The notes: generated by a model not told the origin, from the sequence alone. A stretch of DNA of 64,000 nt from Embiotoca jacksoni (GCA_022577435.1 JAKOON010000004.1:4425001-4489000), one strand, 5' to 3'. Positions 49,101-58,381 are shown, counted from the stretch's first letter. Made by a program: numbers and translations.

Positions 49101-50450
49101 AGGAAGAAGACATGCTGCGGTACTGAGAATTTCACCCCACCTTGGTTTTTCCTCTGTCAGGCCCTGACTTTCCTCTCTGTCTGTTTCATTCACAAGCAAA
49201 TCCGGACCAAGAGGTTCAGAGCCTTGCAGGGATTTGGCACCACTGACAGAAACCACCTCTGTTCTCTTGGGGCTTTGTGAGGAAATGGATTTTCGTGTCA
49301 CTTCAGAAGGTGTATCCTGCCGGGATGGCGCTTCGATCTTCTTACGCTTTGGCTTGGTCTTTTTATTATCTTTAGAGTCGACATCAGCTTCAGCTTTAAC
49401 TTTGTCTTTCTCTCCTTCTCCCCCGGCTTTTGTTTTTGTCTTCAGTTCATTTTCAGATTTATTTGCCTTCTTTTTGTCCTGTACTTTAGGTAACATCTGC
49501 TTATCCACAGCTCTGCCTTTCCTTTTTTGAATGGTGTCCGTGGCAATGCTTAACTCATTTTCCTCACCTTTTCCTTTATCTTTACTTTTAACAGGCGTGT
49601 TACTTTGATCTTTGACTGGTGTGGATCGGAGCTCTTTTGACATCCCTTTAACTTTCACAGGTGTGGACTTTACACTTAGAGACTTCTTAGCTTGAGGCTG
49701 AAAAGATATGGTCACAGGTGTGCTTTCTTTTTTTGCTGGTAGGGATTTACTTTGACTTTTTCCTGTAGTAGATTTAACCTTGTTCTGATCTTTTGTTGGA
49801 GTTGATTTGACTCGGTGCGTCCCCTGTTGCACCTCAATTTCAACAGGTTTGCTTTTGTTTTGGATTACTTCATCTTCCTTTGCAGCCTTTTCAATGGAAA
49901 TCGAACTGGTTGTTTCATTTCCTTTAGTAACCTTAATAACAGGAGATCTCTTGTCTAAAGTTGATGATTTCATTTTCTCCCTTTTTGGGGTCCCCATCAA
50001 ATCTCTCTGAAAAGAGCTGTCTTTCACATCCTCTTGGTTTATATTACTTTCTGTCAAGTTTCTTTTCTTCCTGGGATTTTTCTTCACTTCAGTCAGTCTC
50101 TGCTGCGCTTCATTCAGTTTCTTCCAGACCGATTGTTGTGTTTTTGGACTGTACTCTGACAGTTTGCTCTTATCACGTATTGGTGACTTAAGCTGGGAAA
50201 GCTTCTTTTGAGGTTGTCTGTTTTCTGGAGTTTTGATTTTATCAGACTCCTTGGTAATGTTCTCTTTGCCTTTGACTTTGTGGTTCTTCTTTGTGCTCTT
50301 CAGTGGAGACACATCTTTCTTTAAGGAGCTGGTGCCTTTCAGAAGTTCTGTGGTTAAGGCCTCAGGAGAGTTTTGATCTGTTTTCCTATTGGATAGGAGT
50401 TGTTCTGCCTCTTTCGCAGTTCGTCTCAGAGCTCTGCCCTTTTTCTTTTC
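46113..50450 (-). CDS. rpgr: rpgr terminal exon 14 (ORF15 equivalent), 1445 codons of acidic repeats
   Basis: A single uninterrupted 4338-nt exon with acceptor TGTGATTTATTACAG and stop at 46115-46113. From the N-terminus it holds a Lys/Ser/Thr-rich basic half with STPVK-type motifs, a short hydrophobic island at about residues 1117-1138, a Ser/Glu region with a 13-residue tandem repeat (48141-48491), poly-Glu with other repeats, five 51-56-residue repeats (46390-47230), a basic segment, three 9-residue DGEDGDKRP units and the conserved FWNNVLPQYLDLQ end. In mammals the equivalent Glu-Gly region is polyglutamylated by TTLL5, recruited through the C-terminal basic domain; here Gly is partly replaced by Ser and Asp. 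It is about 2.5 times the human ORF15 length I recall (about 567 codons). Confidence 0.93.
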   Translation of the reverse strand, partial: EKKKGRALRRTAKEAEQLLSNRKTDQNSPEALTTELLKGTSSLKKDVSPLKSTKKNHKVKGKENITKESDKIKTPENRQPQKKLSQLKSPIRDKSKLSEYSPKTQQSVWKKLNEAQQRLTEVKKNPRKKRNLTESNINQEDVKDSSFQRDLMGTPKREKMKSSTLDKRSPVIKVTKGNETTSSISIEKAAKEDEVIQNKSKPVEIEVQQGTHRVKSTPTKDQNKVKSTTGKSQSKSLPAKKESTPVTISFQPQAKKSLSVKSTPVKVKGMSKELRSTPVKDQSNTPVKSKDKGKGEENELSIATDTIQKRKGRAVDKQMLPKVQDKKKANKSENELKTKTKAGGEGEKDKVKAEADVDSKDNKKTKPKRKKIEAPSRQDTPSEVTRKSISSQSPKRTEVVSVSGAKSLQGSEPLGPDLLVNETDREESQGLTEEKPRWGEILSTAACLLPAVGMAGAAMGVFSEAVTSVRGFHSDSDKTSSTPPKTPVKAKQFRKQSAVKLPSSSSTSPQLSSTEPSNEIEDGTKKDISVLSESREEEEKSSDTTRDPSQQEAVKSDTSEQMKGADMETSTQEQGEEDEDENTFKASEKDVDNKGDETDTDDEELEEDKEGKSGSEVEDEEEEEDSESSSNKEAEEESGSEEGDEDQDQESEEEEDGEKTNSSSEEEEGGEKTNSSSEEEEGGEKTNSSSEEEEGGEKTNSSSEEEEGGEKTNSSSEEEEGGEKINSSSEEEEGREKTNSSSEEEEGGEKTNSSSEEEEGREKTNSSSEEEDEEESDMETEGEEEHSKETGGGWSESELSETAEEEEEGESEESSEEDNKNDEEESEVSEDEEKKSDDESESADSKSEELEEDEEEEGEESDTAESAKSEDEDKVNEEEEDETEEQKDDEDSTESEDEEKGSEEDKETEESEGEKDDDDEDSEANEEEGEEEEKSNQENEDEEGEEEEASVDDEEAEKEEDEEDKEEGEEKEEEDEGEAEGESAEEDEEEEDEGEAEGESAEEEEEEEEEDEGEAEGESAEEKEEEERTGDEEEEDGEDVAEEEGEEEESEGEGEEEEKIKNAAATEKATVQSDDEQEAEDEDEEEEEEDENTKIKQKTQTRLKNQRYEGKKEQTESKEGDEGEDDEEEGGEEEGDEEEGDEDTKIKQKTQTTLKNQRGEGKEEQTESKEGDEDEEDEDEEEEGEEEEGNEEEEGEGEDAKIKQKTPTRLKNQRDEGKKEQTESKEGDEDEEDEDEEEEGEEEEGDEEEEGEGEDTKIKQKTPTRLKNQRDVGKEEQTESKEGDEDEEDEDEEEEGEEEEGDEEEEGEGEDTKIKQKTQTRQKNLRDEGKKEQTESKEGDEDEENDDEDAEGEEEGDEEEEGEGEEEEKVKLTKTKKEDKQKFPDRKQEKETPKPAPRTKTRLDGDKRPDGEDGDKRPDGEDGDKRPEGSQQFWNNVLPQYLDLQ

Positions 50451-51540
50451 CTGTAATAAATCACACAAATTTGGTCAGATATAAAAAAAAAAAACTGGGC
50501 AAAAAAAGGTCATAGGCTGGACAATACCATGTTATAAAAATAAAAGTGGCATCAGCGCAGTAGCCGGTCTGCAATCAATATGACGGTAATTAGGTTCTTT
50601 AGCATTTTAATGCTTTAAAATTCAGCGTATGAACCTTATTCGGTTTAGAGATGTTTCAGTTGTTAAGGTGTTTTGAATATTACACATCTGTATTTTACAC
50701 TACAGAACATTTATTGGAAGTGTATATTTAGATGTGATCATCATGTAAAAATACATTTTGGTACATTTTTGTACAATATAATTTGAACATGTATATAAAA
50801 TAATCTTTAAGCATATGGAAATGATGGAGTATGTGTGGATTTTAATGGGGCTTCCAAGAATATCATAAAACATATGGCACAGTGGGCCCACATAACAAGG
50901 TAGTCAGCCTCAAGTACAGGTGTGGGTGGGAGGTAAAGAAAGCCACTGTGGTGATGGAGCGAAGACGAGGAATCCATATTTTTCCATCTCTTCTGGGGAT
51001 AAACAGGCTATGGTTAATTGGGGGTCAGTGAGGTGTCAATCACGGAGCAGCCAGTGTGGCACCAATGCAAGCCTGTCTAGAGCTACTCAGTCTATTGTTT
51101 TGTCACACTTACAGCCCACACACGTGAGCACATATGCACATACTGTACATGCTGACGAACATCTACCACTACAGCTACAGGACAGCAGCGGGTTACTGAG
51201 CACCACATGTTGCAGTAACCCGTTGCACACAACAACGTAGGAGACTCCTTCACAGCTTGCTTCATCGCTGGCTGTGGAAACACTGATGAGATGTGGAAGG
51301 ATTCCTGCCAACTTTTCCGAAGCAATTGTGTGTGTGTGTGTATCTGTGTGTGTTTGTGTATCTGAGGGCCAGAGCCCAAACACATTTGTGTATTGGCAGA
51401 AGCTATCCAAACATCTGAATCTGCCTGGATGAGATTCATCACAGAGATTCTTGGAACAAAACAAAATTAAGATGAAAAACTGAGAGACTAAAACACCAGA
51501 ATCAATTTCACTTCAGTGTAACACTAAGTGGAAACTTTCT

Positions 51541-51577
<37 letters not shown>

Positions 51578-51595
51578 CACACTTGTGCTTACAGG

Positions 51596-51667
<72 letters not shown>

Positions 51668-54600
51668 GTATGTATGCTGAGGTATGCACATTTCCTGGAA
51701 AAGTCAGTGAGTGTTCAACGTAGCTGCTTCCTGCCCTGGAGTGCATATAATCTAGAGCAGAAAGAAGAAGCCAAAAGAGGAAAATAACATTCAACTGACT
51801 CTCTGTTTATGACTCAGTGGATGATATCTACTCTATCAATTGCTTAATGAGCCATTAAAATCCACTTCTCTCACCGTATATGACCAAAAGTCTGAGTCGA
51901 CTCCTTTCTCTTCCACATCTTCAGTGACATTCTGTCTCTTGACAGTTTCTCCCTCTGAAACAATAAACAAGACTTGGTTAAACTGCAGTATCTATTTCCA
52001 TATTTTCATGAACACAACAAGCATTCTAGACACTTGTTAAAATTATAGGATCAAAGTACCTGTTTGTGGAGTCGCAGGATGCTCACCCTCACTGAGATGT
52101 TTATTGGAAACATGAGTGGGGGGTCTAGTCGGGCTGCAGGGCTCTTTAGGAGGTAAAGGAGATGACAGTTTGTCGCTTAAGGCCTTTCTAGTCTGTGCTG
52201 CTCGGTATACTCTGGTTTTAGGAGTCTGTCTAGTGGATACAGGGATGTTGGGGTTACTTTTTGTTATAGATTTAGGTGACAGCAAGGGAGAAGGCAACTC
52301 TTTAGATATAGACTTAAAAGAAGCAATGGTGGAGGCCTTTTTCTTAAGTGTGCGTGATGATTGTGAATGTGGGCTCGATTCCTTTGAGGATAACAAAAGT
52401 CGTTGAGGGGATATGGACTGAGATCTGGGGGAGAGAAGGGGGCTTGCTGTTGCTTGTGATTGTGGTTTGGGTGATGATGAAGGGCTCGTAATGTCCTTTG
52501 AAAACGTTTTTTGGGTTAGGCTGTTTCTGGACGTTTGCCGTGAGGTGTTGCTGAAGCCAGAACAAAGACGTGGGAGGCTCTGAAACATCTCCCCGAAGAG
52601 CTCTACAGAACTCTCCTGAAAGACAGAAAGCAGCAAAAACAGCACTGAGCTTGGTCTGTAATGTGTCTTAAGGAGCCCCCTTCAAGCAGTTCCTTTGCGT
52701 GTGCTACAGTAGATCTGAAGTCTGGAGTAACACTGCCCCCCATTGGAGTTAAACAGTGATTACAATGATCTAAAGTCAAGATGAGAAACTTCTCCACGGA
52801 GACTGTAAGACCTTTTAACGCCACATAGTGGTGTAGATATTAAATGCAATTTAATTCCAGTTTCATGGCCATTGTATAAAAATATGGAAAACCAGTGGGG
52901 ATTATAAAGGCCACTATTTTGTTATGATTATATCACGGTTTTATTTTAACAATAATTTTAATCTTTAAGTTGTTACAAAATTAAAAGGAATGGATGGTTT
53001 AACCCATGGAAAACACTCACATGACTATGACATAAATCCTTTTCATGGAAAGATGTCACAAAAGTTGATGCATCCCCATTTTTACACTGGTTTGCTGCAG
53101 GTCTAGTGGTGCCTACTGAGGCTCCATTTAAAGACTGACCAGCCTCCTGTGCTGTCAGACAGTTCACAAGTGTATAACATGTCCAAACAGCCCACAACCT
53201 TGCAAACAAATATCAAAACATTACTGCCTACAACAGGCAAGAGAAAGTAACTCAGACTTTTGTGAATTTAATTTAATGTCCTTCAATACCATTCATTTTT
53301 ATGAACAGTAAATGCTGTGTTTTTTACAACTTTTCAGGATTTGCACCCTGTTTTCTGATGTTAATGTAAAAACATTGTTATGTTTGAAATATTAGTAATG
53401 AAGAGTTGGTTCCTACTTTTTCTCTGTGACGGGCTCGAGCAGATAGAGCTGACTTTGGGACAAGTGGAGTTGGATCAATAAAAGTGTCTGGAAAGAGAAC
53501 TTCTGTATAACTTGGCTCCAAAAAGTGTGTGATTATGACGTCCTTCTCTGGCACTGCTTCTTGGTTCTCTGGTGGTTTGGGCGCAGCCAGTACCAACATG
53601 TGGTGACCACCACCGGACACCTCATGAGAGGACACGAGAAAACAATCATTTGTTGTCAATGTAACATTAATTAACACAATTAAATATCAATTATTATAAC
53701 CTGGACCCAGAGAAGTGGCTGAAAATGCATGACCGGATTAACCATTTAAAAAAAATAATCTTTTTTGAGGGAACTCAGCTCACTGCCTTTCAAGCCTTTT
53801 TTAACACCTGTAGATCCCCTCGAGATCAAAACCTGGGATTGATGCATGACCTGCATCCCTGCTGCCCTGAAACCACCTTCACTTACTGACTCAACGTTGA
53901 ATTGGCGAAACCGTGTGCAGAGTGTCGGGCTGAACTGGTTGATGTAGTTCTCCTCCCCTAACCCAAGTTTTCCATGACGACCATCACCGAACGTGTAGAG
54001 CAGCCCGCTGTCTGTGCAGGAGGATGAGGATGTGTGAATTAGATGAAGGCTCGACATATTCAATCACTGCAGAAATTGTGAGCAACATTTTTCGCTTCTT
54101 ATAAACTGAGAAACAGCCGCTGACACCTGGCCAACATACATGTTAATAATTATATATATTTACTATTTATGTGAATTTCTATGTGATATTTTTTCTTTTT
54201 CATTCTTTTTGACTCTAAATATTAAAAAAAATCAATATTAAATATTTAAATATTGCTGCACTAATCAGGATTTATTACGTTGTCGTGATTGGTGGATAAA
54301 TCCATTTGTCAAATGACAGAAATTTGATCAATTAACATTTTGACAATTGATTATTTGTCAAAGTAATTTATCGAGCAAAAATGTCTGAAAGGAAATGCTG
54401 CTTTATCAGTTTAATATAATTTGTAATGGAATTTCTTAAAGACTCTGTGGCTCTGGGAATTTCTTTGAAATCGTACAGATTCAATAACTGACTAATGTCA
54501 GTAGCAAAGCAGGCGAGGTGAATTTCCTCTGGGGATTTGAACAACTACCTGTAGCCCCATAAATACCAAACGCATGATCCTGCAGCCTTGAGTACTCTTG

Positions 54601-57342
54601 ACGTGTAAAACATGATTTAACAAACCTGAACAGGCAATACCATTTTTTTTAAACTAGCGTGATGTTCAAACGTGGCTCACTTGTGATCACAGCGGTGTGG
54701 CTCTCTCCACAAGCGACATGTCTGATGCTGCTGTTAGAAAAGTGCTCCAGTGCTTTTGGCAAATGAACTTCAAACAGAAACGTTCCGTGGCCCAGCTGAC
54801 CGTGCTGACCTCTGCCGAACGTGTACACGTTCTCCCCTAGTAAAAACAGACACACTCATCAGTATTGAATATTTTAGTTTAATACTTCTTTACACTTGCA
54901 TTCCATTTCAGAAATGATTATTGTGCATTTTTAATCGTTATATGTAGAAAATACTGCAACTTCATTGTACTAAAAGTTTTTCTTAATAGAAGTGACTTTT
55001 TTTTTCTTCGATTTCATGACCTTTAAAAAATAAGGTGTCTTTGAAGATTGTCACACTGATTTTTCCTGATAATATAGGGAAAAATGCTTTTATTAGTAAT
55101 GGAGCCTGTTCACTTCATAATATCAATACTTTGCTCTTTCTTTATGCCGGTAACGTACCTGTAACTGTGACTGTGTGCTCTCCTCCACAGCACACCTGTG
55201 TGGCATGACCCAGAATGCCTTGCACCCGCTGAGGGACTCTGTGATTGGCCAGCTGCCGCACCTCGAGACCAAGTCTTCCATTCGCACTCTCACCAAACGT
55301 ATAGAGGTCACCGCTCACTGGGAAAAAAAGACAACACAGTAAATGGTTTCTGAAAATTGGTTAAATTACAGATCAGACTGGGTGAGGGGCTCTTCTGCTA
55401 TATTTGGCTGGACTCTGTTGTACCTGTGACAAATGCTGAGTGGTGGTACCCACAGGAGACCCATATCACCTCCTCACCAACATCCACCTCTCTGGGCTCT
55501 GCTGCAAATCCCTCGTCCCCTACACCAATCTGACCCACAGAGTTGTCTCCCCACATGAACAGCCTCCCGTCCTCTACCAACACACAAAAAAACAAAAAAT
55601 CAAACAACACACACATATATACAGTTTAGACCTCCGCTACAGCATCTTGAATAGCAGATACATTGATTGTATGATCACTGTTTGGACCTGTTAAGGCAGC
55701 TGAGGTGTTACATCCTGCAGAAAGCATTTTGATTGGTGCACAGTCACAGAAGGCAGGCAGCAGGCGAAAGGACGCAGTGTTGTTGCTGTGGCCCAAACCG
55801 AGCTGCCCCTCCTGGTTACTACCAGCACCGTACACATTGCCACGACCTGAAAATATTGAAATCGAATTCAATGCAAGGGCAAACAATTTAGGGAGAATTA
55901 TATTCTGTGTCCATGCAAATATGTCACATATTATTCTAATATTCTTTATATGATATCTTACTAGTGTAGATGATCGTGTGATCTCTCCCACAAGCCACCA
56001 GCTTCACCTTCTCAGACTTCAAGGCTGGACAGAAAATACACAATTATTAAACTGCAGCTACTTAAAAAGGACTTCAAAAATACCCTAATTTAGGCCTTTT
56101 CTGCCAATATGCAAAGAAGAGCTGAAACAATTTGGCAGTTAATCAATTAGTCAATTGACAAAATATTAACGACCACCTTTCAGATAATCATATAATTGTT
56201 TCAGTCATTAATAAATCAAAAATATCAATCTTTCTATGGTTATATAATTTTTTTTTTAAGCTTACCTGTTGGACTGGACAATATCAATATCAGATTTATA
56301 TTGTGATGTGAGACTGGATATGATCTTAGATTTTGGATATCATCATACGGCTCAAATGTTGTTTTTTCCTCCTTTTAAAGGGTTCATTATGATACAATTA
56401 TGTTATTTTCTGAAACTTACAAGACTGTTTTAGCTGTTATTTTACTTGACGACTCACTTAGTCATTACATCCACATTACTTGTGATTATTTATAAAAAAT
56501 CACTGTGTAAATATTTTGTTGAAGCATCAGTTGTCATTTCTACAATATCGTCTACTTAGATGCTATTACACTGAATGTCTTTGGATTTTGGAGTGACAAA
56601 ACAAGCAGGCTAACGTGGGCTTTTCAATGTTTTTTGACAGTTTATGGACCAACTGATAAAAGAATTAGTCCTGAAAATGACAACAGCAGTAGAAAATCGT
56701 GACTAGGTACAGTCCAAGCGTAAAGTGTCTTACCTCTCACAGAGGCAGGTTTGCTGGCAGCAGCAGACTTCAATCCCAGCCCCAGCTGTCCCCATGTATT
56801 CTCACCAAACATGAGCAGCCTCCCGTTTCCTTCACATTCATTACAGGGATAGAAGTTTGATTTGTCTACCGACATGATCTACATAATGAACAACGTTTTA
56901 ATGACGCAAGCGTTTAGCACACGTACCTGTGGTGACCGCTGAGTGCTCTCCACCACATGATATATGCACCGGACGGTCATTCTTTAACCAGAACTTGCTT
57001 GGCACATTATCAGCAAAAGTGCTCTTTCCAAATGTGAAGACGGCTCCTGTTTCTGCTGAATGAGAGTGTGGTTCGTGTTTAGGAAGCCTTAAATCGGGTA
57101 ATACAGCAAAGCAAGGCACACATTTACAGCGCTTCTCCAATTTAACACCGGGTAAATCCCAGTCCAGCCTGCTGCCCGATGTCAGGCGAGTTAAGTAGCA
57201 GCAGGGTGCCAGAAATAGCAGCAGGTTTACAGCACATACACACTGTCAGCAGAGGAAAGGCCAGGTATTTAAAAATATAAATATGCTGCCTAGTAGTGTG
57301 GGAAGGACTCTCACCGGGTATGTTCACATCGGTCTGCCCCAT
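46113..57342 (-). CDS. rpgr: retinitis pigmentosa GTPase regulator, ORF15-type isoform, 14 coding exons, about 2121 aa
   Basis: RPGR works at the connecting cilium and basal body, where its RCC1-like propeller binds RPGRIP1, PDE6D and small GTPases. Exons in minus-strand order: 57342-57315, 57052-56927, 56829-56734, 56024-55962, 55846-55688, 55573-55424, 55317-55159, 54836-54681, 54011-53887, 53620-53417, 53146-53021, 52615-52060, 51954-51875, 50450-46113. Phase holds throughout. Exons 2-10 give the propeller blades, with signatures such as WGQLGLG, EGQLGLG, VGQIGVG, NGRLGLE, HGQLGHG and HGKLGLG. Exons 11-13 are a Ser/Pro-rich linker. Exon 14 is the large acidic exon, and the protein ends FWNNVLPQYLDLQ, nearly the mammalian ORF15 terminus. 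The ATG at 57342 is the only good start: the in-frame codon at 57366 is GTG. Exon 11 (weak conservation) and possible extra small exons are the least certain parts. The alternative CaaX-ending isoform was not found. Confidence 0.94.
46160..46245 (-). repeat. 27-bp repeat, three units, near the rpgr C-terminus
   Basis: The plus-strand unit CGGCCTCTTGTCCCCGTCCT occurs three times in a row and encodes DGDKRP-type units just before the conserved C-terminal peptide. The repeat is GC-rich, in contrast with the AT-richer acidic repeats upstream. Confidence 0.85.
46390..47230 (-). repeat. five-copy 168-bp tandem repeat inside rpgr exon 14
   Basis: The plus-strand phrase TTGCTTTCAGTTTGTTCC recurs at about 46441, 46609, 46777, 46945 and 47098: three intervals of 168 bp and one of 153 bp. 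Each unit encodes a poly-Glu/Asp block followed by a basic segment of the type KIKQKTQTRLKNQR and then KEEQTESKEGDEDEE. Unit lengths are multiples of three, so the frame is kept. Confidence 0.93.
47385..47560 (-). repeat. three-copy 51-57 bp acidic repeat inside rpgr exon 14
   Basis: The plus-strand phrase CTGCACTCTCACCCTCAGCT occurs three times (about 47391, 47448, 47499), separated by variable GAG/GAA-coding runs. Each unit encodes EDEGEAEGESAEE plus extra Glu. The difference in spacing reflects expansion of the Glu run. Confidence 0.85.
48141..48491 (-). repeat. 39-bp tandem repeat, 9 units, inside rpgr exon 14
   Basis: Nine copies at exact 39-bp spacing, with the plus-strand core CTGCTGGAGTTTGTTTTCTC recurring near 48149, 48188, 48227, 48266, 48305, 48344, 48383, 48422 and 48461. 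Each encodes a 13-residue unit of the type NSSSEEEEGGEKT. Units differ by single bases (for example Gly-Gly versus Gly-Arg, Thr versus Ile). Frame-neutral length changes are expected. Confidence 0.95.
51540..51663. repeat. two CA microsatellites in rpgr intron 13
   Basis: (CA)n at 51542-51573 and again at 51597-51662, separated by a short unique spacer containing ACACTTGTGCTTACAG. Confidence 0.95.
52060..52615 (-). CDS. rpgr: rpgr exon 12: Ser/Pro-rich linker
   Basis: A 556-nt exon, open throughout and bounded by a CTTTCAG acceptor and a GTACTT donor on the minus strand. It encodes residues 465-649: a short start (ESSVELFGEMFQSLPRL), then a low-complexity stretch dominated by Ser-Pro dipeptides and Lys/Arg, with many S-P-x-(K/R)-like sites. 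No folded domain is recognisable. Phase matches both neighbours (0 in, 1 out). Its function is unknown; proline-directed phosphorylation is a reasonable inference. Confidence 0.85.
53417..57342 (-). CDS. rpgr: rpgr exons 1-10: RCC1-like beta-propeller
   Basis: Residues 1-9 (MGQTDVNIP) lead straight into ETGAVFTFGKSTFADN, the start of the first blade. Each later exon roughly equals one RCC1 repeat, each with a Gly-rich turn and a C-G-x-x-H-(S/T) strand such as SCGGEHSAV (exon 2), ACGRDHTI (exon 4), SCGYHHSAF (exon 6), CCGGEHTV (exon 7) and ACGESHTAV (exon 8). The last repeat closes at the start of exon 10 as VSGGGHHMLVLAAP, where the usual Cys is Gly. The propeller is complete, so RPGRIP1 binding should be kept (inference). 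Confidence 0.94.
54285..54450 (+). repeat. dispersed repeat family A fragment in rpgr intron 8
   Basis: Contains TTTGATCAATTAACATTTTG, GACAATTGATTATTTGTCAA and AAAAATGTCTGAAAGGAAAT, in the same order as other copies. Diverged. Confidence 0.45.
56100..56250 (+). repeat. dispersed repeat family A (ATTAATCGATTA-type), 5' piece
   Basis: Begins near AGAGCTGAAACAATTTGG and continues TTAATCAATTAGTCAATTGAC and TTTCAGTCATTAATAAATC, matching the start of a repeat I recall as very common in percomorph fishes. Its other half appears at 56575-56690, with family B in between. Confidence 0.65.
56270..56560 (+). repeat. dispersed repeat family B, direct copy in rpgr intron 3
   Basis: Starts near GGACAATATCAATATCAG and runs through CTTAGATTTTGGATATC, CACTTAGTCATTACATCCAC and ATTTATAAAAAATCACTGTG. 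It is homologous to the inverted copy at 1470-1740 and sits between two pieces of another repeat (family A). Confidence 0.7.
56575..56690 (+). repeat. dispersed repeat family A, 3' piece
   Basis: GAATGTCTTTGGATTTTGG, ACAAAACAAGCAGG, TTTTTGACAGTTTATGGACC and AACTGATAAAAGAATTAGTC follow the usual order of the 3' half of this family. Together with 56100-56250 it looks like one element interrupted by family B. Confidence 0.6.
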
Positions 57343-58381
57343 CTTCTCCACCGCTATCCCCTTCACACCGCTGCCTCCTCCTCCTCCTCCTCTTCCTCCT
57401 GTTCACCGCGCAGCTCCGAGCTCACGACCGGTAGGGAGATCACGGAGAGATCAGAGGTCAGCAGGAGTGATCTCAGCCAGCTGGCTGTCCTTAAAGGACA
57501 AGTGAAAGTAACGTTTAATTAATAGAGACATATTTATGCTCATGTTTGCCTTTTAAAAATATTTAGTCAGGAGATTAATTACTTTAATACAAAAAAAACA
57601 GACTTTAATGAAACATAACGTGTTCTTAAAAGTTTTGGTTTAAGTTAAAAATAACGTTAATAACCTCAAAACAAGAATATTAATCCGCCCAAATTGACGT
57701 ATCACACCCATATATCCATATATCACACCACTCTGCCACTTGACGTAGGCCTACTGTAGTTGCAGCAGATTACTTAATCAAAAATGTAAACATACGTTGC
57801 ATTTTAATTGAGCAATACAAAAAAAAAAAAAAATACTCGTGATTTTAGCCCAAAATGATCATATTTTCAAAGTCATCTGGATTTAATAGAGACATTGCCG
57901 TCAATTCAGAAGTAAACCTGAGGTTTTTGTCAAATTGGTGATTTTTTTTTTTTAAAGGTAATTTATCACTTTCTTATAGATTATTCGAGTTTATTCATCG
58001 TAAATTTGGGGCATTATATTTTCAGAAAATATTCGATTTTTTTCTAGTAAATTTACAACTTTAATCTTGAGTTGTTGTTGTTTTTTTTCTTTGAATCACC
58101 GTAATTTGTATCTTTATTCATTCATTTTTTTACCTACAATGACCCTAATACGCCCTCTTCGTACATCACTTATTACAACATTAATTTCCAAAAGCAGATA
58201 TCGTTACATTTTATTTTCAAAGCACAAAACACAAAACTAGAAGAAACCACGCCTCATTTCCGGCTCCTGCGGTGACGTCAGCAAAGCCACGCAGCTCTCT
58301 GCTCTGGCTGCATGCGTTTGGGACATCTGATGATACAATCACGCACCAACACGCTCCCACCGGAATTTACTTTGAGCTGCA
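57343..58381. promoter_or_regulatory. head-to-head rpgr / otc promoter spacer
   Basis: 1039 bp lie between the two divergent start codons. The rpgr side (57343-57500) has a CCT-trinucleotide run and scattered CpGs; the middle (57520-58240) is AT-rich with poly-T/poly-A runs; the otc side (58245-58381) is GC-richer with CpGs, an ETS-like TTTCCGG and a CRE. No TATA box is evident near either start. RPGR and OTC are also divergent in human, so the arrangement is old. Confidence 0.6.
58273..58280. promoter_or_regulatory. perfect cAMP-response element TGACGTCA upstream of otc
   Basis: The palindrome TGACGTCA lies 102 bp 5' of the otc ATG, preceded at about 58258-58263 by TTCCGG (ETS-type). A full 8-bp CRE this close to a start codon is typical of CREB/ATF-bound promoters. 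Urea-cycle genes in mammals respond to glucagon/cAMP, so regulation of otc is plausible, but the site could equally serve the divergent rpgr promoter. Binding is not shown. Confidence 0.55.

Noticed and set aside
57342..57366. Longer rpgr N-terminus starting at 57366
   Set aside because: The codon at 57366 is GTG, not ATG; the in-frame ATG at 57342 gives a start comparable to mammalian RPGR.
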